A stretch of 64,000 nt of DNA from Citrobacter telavivensis (GTDB taxonomy: Bacteria; Pseudomonadota; Gammaproteobacteria; Enterobacterales; Enterobacteriaceae). The notes under the pieces are model-generated. The model ran no database searches, was not told the origin of the DNA, and was given only the letters and a program-made list of their open reading frames with translations. This document shows positions 57,657 to 64,000 of the stretch, in pieces. The position numbers and the translations under genes are program-made. Where the stretch lies: NCBI GenBank assembly GCA_009363175.1, contig CP045205.1, positions 868,001-932,000 on the forward strand, read 5' to 3'. The stretch's first letter is position 1, and each line of letters opens with the position of its first letter.

Positions 57657-60479
57657 TTACAGCATCGGTTTGAGGAAGCGGGCAGTATGCGATGTTTCAC
57701 ATTCCGCCACGGTCTCAGGGGTACCGGAAACGAGGATTTCCCCACCGCCGCTACCGCCCTCCGGTCCCAGGTCGACTATCCAGTCCGCCGTTTTGATAAC
57801 GTCCAGGTTGTGCTCAATCACCACGATAGTGTTGCCCTGATCGCGTAACTGATGGAGCACGTCCAGCAGTTGCTGAATATCAGCAAAGTGCAGACCGGTA
57901 GTCGGTTCATCCAGAATATAGAGCGTCTGACCGGTACCGCGTTTCGACAGTTCGCGCGCTAACTTCACGCGCTGCGCTTCGCCACCGGAAAGCGTCGTCG
58001 CCGACTGGCCAAGACGAATGTAGGTCAGCCCTACGTCCATCAGGGTTTGCAGCTTACGCGCCAGCGCCGGGACGGCATCAAAGAACTCGCGGGCTTCTTC
58101 GATAGTCATATCCAGCACTTCGTGGATGGTTTTACCCTTGTACTTAATCTCCAGCGTTTCGCGGTTATAGCGTTTGCCTTTGCACTGGTCGCACGGCACG
58201 TAAATATCCGGCAGGAAGTGCATCTCGACTTTAATCACGCCATCGCCCTGACAGGCTTCGCAACGCCCACCACGAACGTTAAAGCTGAAACGCCCTGGCG
58301 TATAGCCGCGTGAGCGCGACTCCGGTACCCCGGCAAACAGTTCGCGCACCGGCGTAAAGACCCCGGTATAGGTCGCCGGGTTGGAACGCGGCGTCCGCCC
58401 AATCGGGCTCTGGTCGATGTCGATAACCTTGTCGAAATGCTCCAGCCCCTGCACGTCGCGGTACGGCGCCGGTTCGGCGATCGTTGCGCCGTTCAACTGG
58501 CGCTGAGCAATCGGGAACAGCGTATCGTTGATCAAGGTCGATTTACCGGAACCCGACACGCCGGTGATGCAGGTGAACAGCCCCACGGGCAGGGTCAGCG
58601 TCACGTCTTTCAGGTTGTTGCCGCGTGCGCCGGTCAGTTTCAGCACTTTTTCCGGATTCGCTGGCACGCGCTGTTTCGGCACTTCAATCTTGCGCTTGCC
58701 GCTCATGTACTGGCCGGTCAGTGATTCCGGTACCGCCATAATGGCTTCCAGCGGACCTTCGGCAACCACTTCGCCGCCGTGGACGCCGGCTCCCGGACCG
58801 ATATCAATCACGTGGTCAGCGGCGCGAATTGCATCTTCATCGTGCTCCACCACAATCACGGTATTGCCAAGATTACGCAGGTGGATCAGCGTCCCCAGCA
58901 GACGTTCGTTATCGCGCTGGTGAAGACCGATGGACGGTTCATCCAGCACGTACATTACGCCGACCAGCCCGGCACCAATCTGGCTTGCCAGACGAATACG
59001 TTGGGCTTCGCCGCCGGAGAGCGTTTCTGCGGAGCGCGACAGCGTCAGATAGTTAAGGCCGACGTTGACCAGGAACTTGAGGCGATCGCCAATCTCTTTG
59101 AGGATTTTCTCTGCAATCTTTGCCCGCTGGCCTGCGAGTTTGAGATTGTTAAAGAAGTCCATCGCGTGGCCGATGCTCATGTCGGAGATGGTCGGCAGCG
59201 GCGTATTCTCAACGAAGACGTGGCGCGCTTCGCGACGCAGACGGGTTCCTTCACAGCTGGCGCACGGGCGGTTGCTGATGAACTTGGCTAGCTCTTCACG
59301 TACCGCACTGGATTCCGTCTCTTTATAGCGGCGTTCCATGTTGTGCAGCACGCCTTCAAACGGATGGCGGCGCACGGAGGTGTCGCCACGATCGTTCATA
59401 TACTTAAATTCAATATTGTCTTTACCGGAGCCGTACAGCACCACTTTGTGCACGTTCGCATTCAGGCTGGCCCACGGGGCCTCAACGTCGAACTTATAGT
59501 GCTCCGCCAGCGATTTCAGCATCTGGAAATAATAGAAGTTCCGACGATCCCAGCCGCGGATGGCTCCGCCTGCCAGCGACAACTCAGGGTTCTGGATCAC
59601 GCGATCGGGGTCGAAATACTGCTGTACACCGAGGCCGTCGCAGGTTGGACAGGCACCCGCCGGGTTGTTAAAGGAGAACAGGCGCGGTTCCAGTTCGCGC
59701 ATGCTGTAGCCACAAATTGGGCAGGCGAAGTTGGCGGAAAAGAGCAGTTCTTCTGCTTTTTCGTCGTCCATATCGGCAACTACCGCCGTCCCGCCGGAAA
59801 GTTCCAGCGCGGTTTCAAACGATTCCGCCAGACGGGTACTGAGATCGTCACGCACTTTGAAACGATCGATCACTACCTCGATGGTGTGTTTCTTCTGCAG
59901 TTCCAGCTTGGGCGGATCGGAGAGGTCACACACTTCGCCATCAATGCGGGCGCGGATATAACCCTGGCTTGCCAGGTTTTCCAGCGTTTTGGTGTGCTCG
60001 CCCTTACGCTCTTTAATGACCGGCGCCAGCAGCATCAGGCGCTTGCCTTCCGGTTGTGACAGGACGTTATCCACCATTTGACTGACGGTCTGCGCCGCCA
60101 GCGGGACATCATGATCCGGACAGCGCGGTTCGCCAACGCGAGCAAACAGCAGACGCAGGTAGTCGTGGATCTCGGTAATAGTACCGACCGTGGAGCGCGG
60201 GTTATGAGACGTCGACTTCTGTTCAATTGAGATAGCGGGCGACAGCCCCTCAATATGATCGACATCCGGCTTTTCCATTAGCGACAGAAACTGACGCGCA
60301 TAGGCAGAAAGGGATTCAACGTAACGACGCTGTCCTTCGGCATACAAGGTGTCGAATGCGAGCGAGGATTTGCCTGACCCCGAAAGCCCGGTCACGACAA
60401 TCAGTTTGTCGCGGGGGATGACGAGGTTGATGTTTTTGAGATTATGGGTGCGGGCGCCCCGAACTTCGATCTTATCCAT
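57657..60479 (-). CDS. uvrA: Excinuclease ABC subunit A
   Basis: The 940-residue damage-recognition ATPase has two ABC modules: Walker A GLSGSGKSSLAF near residue 31 and GVSGSGKSTLIN near residue 640. Signature LSGGEAQR occurs in each half, and zinc modules include CPICGYSMREL/CPTCDG and CEACQGDG/CDQC. It scans DNA with UvrB and starts nucleotide excision repair. It is divergent from ssb with a LexA box between, so it is SOS-inducible. Length equals E. coli UvrA. Confidence 0.98.
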   Translation of the reverse strand: MDKIEVRGARTHNLKNINLVIPRDKLIVVTGLSGSGKSSLAFDTLYAEGQRRYVESLSAYARQFLSLMEKPDVDHIEGLSPAISIEQKSTSHNPRSTVGTITEIHDYLRLLFARVGEPRCPDHDVPLAAQTVSQMVDNVLSQPEGKRLMLLAPVIKERKGEHTKTLENLASQGYIRARIDGEVCDLSDPPKLELQKKHTIEVVIDRFKVRDDLSTRLAESFETALELSGGTAVVADMDDEKAEELLFSANFACPICGYSMRELEPRLFSFNNPAGACPTCDGLGVQQYFDPDRVIQNPELSLAGGAIRGWDRRNFYYFQMLKSLAEHYKFDVEAPWASLNANVHKVVLYGSGKDNIEFKYMNDRGDTSVRRHPFEGVLHNMERRYKETESSAVREELAKFISNRPCASCEGTRLRREARHVFVENTPLPTISDMSIGHAMDFFNNLKLAGQRAKIAEKILKEIGDRLKFLVNVGLNYLTLSRSAETLSGGEAQRIRLASQIGAGLVGVMYVLDEPSIGLHQRDNERLLGTLIHLRNLGNTVIVVEHDEDAIRAADHVIDIGPGAGVHGGEVVAEGPLEAIMAVPESLTGQYMSGKRKIEVPKQRVPANPEKVLKLTGARGNNLKDVTLTLPVGLFTCITGVSGSGKSTLINDTLFPIAQRQLNGATIAEPAPYRDVQGLEHFDKVIDIDQSPIGRTPRSNPATYTGVFTPVRELFAGVPESRSRGYTPGRFSFNVRGGRCEACQGDGVIKVEMHFLPDIYVPCDQCKGKRYNRETLEIKYKGKTIHEVLDMTIEEAREFFDAVPALARKLQTLMDVGLTYIRLGQSATTLSGGEAQRVKLARELSKRGTGQTLYILDEPTTGLHFADIQQLLDVLHQLRDQGNTIVVIEHNLDVIKTADWIVDLGPEGGSGGGEILVSGTPETVAECETSHTARFLKPML

Positions 60480-60567
60480 TCACCTTTCCCGGATTAAACG
60501 CTTTTTTGCCCGGGGCAGCAGGGTGCCACCGGCGATCACAAACGGTTAATTATGACACAATAAAACC

Positions 60568-60583
60568 TGAATGGATATACAGT
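60568..60583. promoter_or_regulatory. LexA box between uvrA and ssb
   Basis: CTGAATGGATATACAG fits CTG-N10-CAG. It lies 89 bp upstream of uvrA and 149 bp upstream of ssb, matching the shared SOS box known in E. coli. Confidence 0.92.
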
Positions 60584-60731
60584 ATTGGAATGCAAAACAC
60601 AGAGTCTTGTGTAACAATACCCGGCTGAAGTTGTTTCGCGGAATCCGCGTCGCAACGTAGTAAAATCGCTATTGGTAATGCTACAATCGCGCGTTTACAC
60701 TTATTAAGAAACGTTTTCAGGAGACTCGATC

Positions 60732-61259
60732 ATGGCCAGCAGAGGCGTAAATAAGGTTATTCTCGTGGGTAATCTGGGCCAGGACCCGGAAGTACGCTAC
60801 ATGCCGAATGGTGGCGCTGTCGCCAACATCACGCTGGCTACTTCCGAATCCTGGCGTGACAAGCAGACCGGCGAGATGAAAGAGCAGACGGAATGGCACC
60901 GCGTTGTGCTGTTCGGCAAACTGGCGGAAGTGGCCAGCGAATATCTGCGTAAAGGTTCTCAGGTCTACATTGAAGGTCAGTTGCGTACCCGCAAATGGAC
61001 CGATCAGTCCGGTGTTGAGAAATACACCACGGAAGTGGTGGTGAACGTTGGCGGCACCATGCAAATGCTGGGTGGTCGTCAGGGTGGTGGCGCCCCGGCG
61101 GGTGGTCAGCAGCAACAGGGCAGTTGGGGTCAGCCTCAGCAGCCACAGGGCGGTAACCAGTTCAGCGGCGGCGCGCAGTCTCGTCCGCAGCAGCAGTCTG
61201 CGCCAGCAGCACCATCCAATGAACCGCCGATGGATTTCGACGACGATATCCCGTTCTGA
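60732..61259 (+). CDS. ssb: Single-stranded DNA-binding protein
   Basis: The 175-residue protein has an N-terminal OB fold (VNKVILVGNLGQDPEVRYM and WHRVVLFGKLAEVASEYL regions), a Gln/Gly-rich linker (QQQGSWGQPQQPQGG) and the acidic tip DFDDDIPF that recruits repair and replication partners. It forms tetramers on single-stranded DNA. It is three residues shorter than E. coli Ssb, in the linker. Shine-Dalgarno CAGGAG precedes ATG 60732. Confidence 0.98.
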   Translation: MASRGVNKVILVGNLGQDPEVRYMPNGGAVANITLATSESWRDKQTGEMKEQTEWHRVVLFGKLAEVASEYLRKGSQVYIEGQLRTRKWTDQSGVEKYTTEVVVNVGGTMQMLGGRQGGGAPAGGQQQQGSWGQPQQPQGGNQFSGGAQSRPQQQSAPAAPSNEPPMDFDDDIPF

Positions 61260-61296
61260 TCATTATTCATGTCGAATTCTCAGTATCGTTATAAGA

Positions 61297-61318
61297 CCCC
61301 GTGAAAACGGGGTTTTTT
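61297..61318 (+). terminator. Rho-independent terminator of ssb
   Basis: CCCCGT-GAAA-ACGGGG (61297-61312) with a GNRA-type loop and six T. Confidence 0.93.
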
Positions 61319-61507
61319 GTCAGTTTATCTCCCGCAAAGTAAATAAACCTACATACTTTTCAATAAGATAATTAAATTGCCTGTGATCAAATCGTAGGTG
61401 GGATTATCGGTTATCCTGCGTTCGCAACTTTCACCCATTAAGACTGAACCTTGCCGGGCTTTTCAGGGAAACACGATCAGCCTGTCAGCGAACATAAGGA
61501 AATTAGA

Positions 61508-61939
61508 ATGAACAAAGCCATTTTAATGCCGGTTGATATTCTGGCGATGGACCTTTCTGACAAAGCGATTGCCTGGGCCGATCACATGCTCAATAGAGAA
61601 GAGGGCGTTCTGCATCTCCTGCACGTTTTCCCCAAGCTGCACACGTCGCCGATTCGCGGTTTTGCTTCGGATATCAAAAAATACGAAGAGTACATGACCA
61701 ACGATGCGCAGGAGAAAATGCTCGCCCTGGCGAGAAAATTCAAAACGCCGCTGGAGAGGATTCGCTTTGAAGTCCGTCATGGCAATATTCGTGATGAAGT
61801 GAATAACGCGGTAATCGCACATAACGCCGAAATGATTATTATCGGCTCGCGCAAGCCGGGGATTGCCACCCATCTGCTGGGCTCGGCAGCCGCCAATATT
61901 TTACGTTACGCAAAGGTACCGGTAATGGTTGTGCGTTAA
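61508..61939 (+). CDS. Universal stress protein, UspF/UspG-like
   Basis: The 143-residue protein is a UspA-fold protein of the ATP-binding class. It has ILMPVDILAMDLSDKAI at the N terminus and a C-terminal IIIGSRKPGIATHLLGSAAANILRYAKVPVMVVR, whose G-x2-G-x9-G(S/T) nucleotide motif begins at GSRKPG. Start ATG 61508 lies behind AAGGAAAT; an upstream extension to 61451 is rejected. It precedes a convergent P-type ATPase gene. It is probably a stress-responsive homodimer; which Usp paralogue it is cannot be settled by eye. Confidence 0.85.
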   Translation: MNKAILMPVDILAMDLSDKAIAWADHMLNREEGVLHLLHVFPKLHTSPIRGFASDIKKYEEYMTNDAQEKMLALARKFKTPLERIRFEVRHGNIRDEVNNAVIAHNAEMIIIGSRKPGIATHLLGSAAANILRYAKVPVMVVR

Positions 61940-61955
61940 TCCGTTATCGCATTTG

Positions 61956-61988
61956 AAAAAAGGCCTCCCAATATGGAAGGCCTTTTTA
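61956..61988. terminator. Bidirectional terminator between the usp gene and the P-type ATPase gene
   Basis: AAAAAAGGCCTCC and GGAAGGCCTTTTT form a stem with one bulge and an AT-rich loop, with A and T runs on either side, between two convergent genes. Confidence 0.85.
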
Positions 61989-62005
61989 TTGCCGGATACC
62001 GCCGG

Positions 62006-64000
62006 TTATTTCCGGCGGAATTTGCGGGTGAGCGGTTTCTCAATCTCAACAATGAAGAATAGCGCGATGCCGATGGCAAAGGTAATTCCCCAGTAGCGCA
62101 GCGGCAGGGCTTCGGTACCAAACAGCATTTGCAGGAACGGCACATAGATAATCGCCAACTGCAGCAGCAACAGAATACCGCTGACCAGCCAGATGCCTTT
62201 ATTCATCAACAGTCCACGACCCAGCGAGAAGCCATCGGAGACGCGGCAGTTAAGCATGTATACCCACTGCGCCGTCACCAGCGTTTGCAACAGGACCGTA
62301 CGGATGAATTCCGGGCTGTGACCGCGCGGCTGCAGCCAGGCTTCCAGCGTAAAGGCACAGGCGGCAATCAGCGTGCCGACAAAACCGACGCGCCAGATAG
62401 CAAAGCCATCCATCACGTTCTCGTTACTCTGACGCGGTGGGCGGCGCATGATGTTTCGCTCACCGGCTTCAAACGCCAGACCGAATGACAGCGTGGCAGA
62501 GGTCGCCATGTTCATCCACAAGATCAGTACCGGAGTCAGGGGGATCAAATTGCCAGCCAGTAGCGCGACGACGATCAGCAGACCCTGCGCCAGGTTAGTG
62601 GGCATGATAAACAGAATGGTTTTCTTCAGGTTGTCGTAGACGCGTCGCCCTTCCTGTACCGCGCTGGCGATGGTCGCGAAGTTATCGTCCGTCAGCACCA
62701 TGTCGGCGGCTTCTTTCGTCACTTCGGTGCCTTTAATACCCATCGCGATCCCCACGTCGGCCTGCTTCAGCGCCGGGGCATCGTTCACGCCATCGCCGGT
62801 CATGCCGACGATCTCGCCTTTCTCTTGCAGGGCTTTTACCAGACGCAATTTATGTTCCGGGCTGGTACGGGCAAAGATATCGTAGGTGACAGCCGCTTCG
62901 GCGAGTTCAGCATCATCCATCTGCTCGAGCTCATAGCCCGTCACCGCGTGGCAGCTGTTATGGATACCCAACATGCCGCCGATGCTCATGGCGGTTTGCG
63001 GGTGATCGCCAGTGATCATTTTGACGCGGATCCCGGCCTGCTGGCAGGCGCCGATCGCCGCAATGGCTTCCGGGCGCGGCGGATCCATCATCCCGGCGAT
63101 GCCGAGGAAAATGAGCCCCTCGTTCAGACAGTCATGAGTCAGCGTACTGGCATCGGCACGCGCGGGTTTCCAGGCGGCGGCCACCATCCGCAGACCTTCT
63201 TTGGCATAGCGGGCAATTTCGGCCTCCCAGTGCGGCTGGGTAAAGGCTTCCGTACCGTTCGCGGTTTGCTGCAACTGGCAGAGTTTAAACAGCACATCCG
63301 GCGCTCCGGTCACCAGCACGCGCTCGTCGTTGCCGATGCGATAGTGCGTCGCCATGTATTTGTACTGGGAATCGAACGGAATTTTACTGCGCAGTTCGCA
63401 CTCGACGGCAGGTAGCATGGCTTTGGCGGCCAGCACTTTCAGCGCCCCCTCCGTGGGGCCGCCGGTAATCCCCCAGTGACCCTGATCATCGCGAATCAGC
63501 TGGCTGTCGTTACACAGGTCAATCGTGCGCAGATAGTTTTCAAGCAGGCTGCCTGGCGCAATCTCTGCCAGCGCGTCATCTTCCTCGACGTGGATCTCGC
63601 CCGTTGGCTCGTAGCTGTTGCCCTGCACGCGGTAATTTTTATCCGCCGTGATGATGGCTTTGACCGTCATCTCGTTCATGGTCAGGGTGCCAGTCTTATC
63701 GGAACAGATCACCGACATGGCCCCCAGCGTTTCAACGGTAGGCAGTTTGCGGATGATCGCGCGTTTGCGGGCCATGGTCTGCACACCCAGCGACAGGATG
63801 ATCGAGATAATCGCCGGTAAACCTTCCGGAACGGCCGCGACAGCAAGGCTGATTAACGAAAGCAGCAGCTCGCTCATTGGCATATCGCGTAGCAACAGGC
63901 TGAAGATAAACAGACCGGCCATCATGGCGAGAATGAGGGAGAAAATCGCTTTGCCGAGTTTATCCATCTGCACCAGTAGCGGCGTGCGGTGCTTCTCGAT
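62006..64000 (-). CDS. Cation-transporting P-type ATPase, P2 (calcium-type), N-terminal part outside window
   Basis: About 664 residues are visible, and the frame stays open to the window edge. The phosphorylation motif SDKTGTLTMNEMT, nucleotide-domain KIPFDSQYKYMATH, TGDHPQTA and hinge TGDGVNDAPALKQADVGIAMG are all intact. A cation_ATPase_C membrane region follows, with about six segments. It resembles PacL/YloB-type calcium or cation pumps more than MgtA. It is convergent with the usp gene. Ion specificity cannot be fixed because the first membrane segments are missing. Confidence 0.9.
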   Translation of the reverse strand: MEKHRTPLLVQMDKLGKAIFSLILAMMAGLFIFSLLLRDMPMSELLLSLISLAVAAVPEGLPAIISIILSLGVQTMARKRAIIRKLPTVETLGAMSVICSDKTGTLTMNEMTVKAIITADKNYRVQGNSYEPTGEIHVEEDDALAEIAPGSLLENYLRTIDLCNDSQLIRDDQGHWGITGGPTEGALKVLAAKAMLPAVECELRSKIPFDSQYKYMATHYRIGNDERVLVTGAPDVLFKLCQLQQTANGTEAFTQPHWEAEIARYAKEGLRMVAAAWKPARADASTLTHDCLNEGLIFLGIAGMMDPPRPEAIAAIGACQQAGIRVKMITGDHPQTAMSIGGMLGIHNSCHAVTGYELEQMDDAELAEAAVTYDIFARTSPEHKLRLVKALQEKGEIVGMTGDGVNDAPALKQADVGIAMGIKGTEVTKEAADMVLTDDNFATIASAVQEGRRVYDNLKKTILFIMPTNLAQGLLIVVALLAGNLIPLTPVLILWMNMATSATLSFGLAFEAGERNIMRRPPRQSNENVMDGFAIWRVGFVGTLIAACAFTLEAWLQPRGHSPEFIRTVLLQTLVTAQWVYMLNCRVSDGFSLGRGLLMNKGIWLVSGILLLLQLAIIYVPFLQMLFGTEALPLRYWGITFAIGIALFFIVEIEKPLTRKFRRK

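Overview
The window is chromosomal DNA from an enterobacterium. The backbone reads, in Escherichia coli order, rluF-yjbD, lysC-pgi-yjbEFGH-psiE-malGFE-malK-lamB-malM-ubiC-ubiA-plsB-dgkA-lexA-dinF-yjbJ-zur, then dusA-pspG-qor-dnaB-alr-tyrB-aphA-yjbR-uvrA-ssb. Protein similarity to E. coli and Salmonella is high, REP elements lie between many genes, and three ERIC elements are present. Together with a sorbose operon and an RNA-repair operon this suggests Citrobacter or a close relative; the genus is an inference.

Region by region. 1-3.4 kb: the end of a LuxR-type regulator and an AIDA/pertactin-type autotransporter. 3.4-10.2 kb: a complete L-sorbose operon (sorCDFBAME, minus strand) with a shikimate-dehydrogenase-like gene as its last member and three short dyads upstream of sorC that look like SorC operators. 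10.2-11.6 kb: rluF, with an ERIC element just upstream, and yjbD. 11.6-23.2 kb: an accessory block between yjbD and lysC. It holds an uncharacterised sugar-type operon (PTS EIIC-like fusion, TIM barrel, HAD phosphatase, DeoR regulator), a HigBA-like toxin-antitoxin pair whose toxin is frameshifted, panS, and a sigma54-controlled RNA-repair locus (rtcR divergent from slipin-rtcB-rlaP). The leader of the RNA-repair operon contains a T-arm-like hairpin and other stems, suggesting a tRNA-like or Y-RNA-like noncoding RNA.

23.2-31.4 kb: lysC (with no visible lysine riboswitch), pgi, the yjbEFGH exopolysaccharide operon and psiE. 31.4-39.4 kb: the maltose regulon, malEFG divergent from malK-lamB-malM with MalT boxes between. 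39.4-46.6 kb: ubiquinone synthesis (ubiCA), phospholipid synthesis (plsB, dgkA), the SOS regulator lexA with two LexA boxes, dinF and yjbJ. 46.6-49.4 kb: zur, then a second accessory insertion with a TraF-family outer membrane protein and a HicAB-like pair whose hicA carries a one-base shift in an A7 tract. 49.4-61.3 kb: conserved housekeeping genes, including a four-copy tandem REP array after alr and an SOS box shared by uvrA and ssb. 61.3-64 kb: a universal stress protein and a cation P-type ATPase cut by the window end.

The strongest candidates for something not fully described are the RNA-repair locus with its structured leader, the PTS-like fusion operon, the missing lysC riboswitch, and the two toxin-antitoxin loci that share the pattern of broken toxin and intact antitoxin. 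No tRNA, rRNA, insertion sequence, CRISPR array or prophage was seen.
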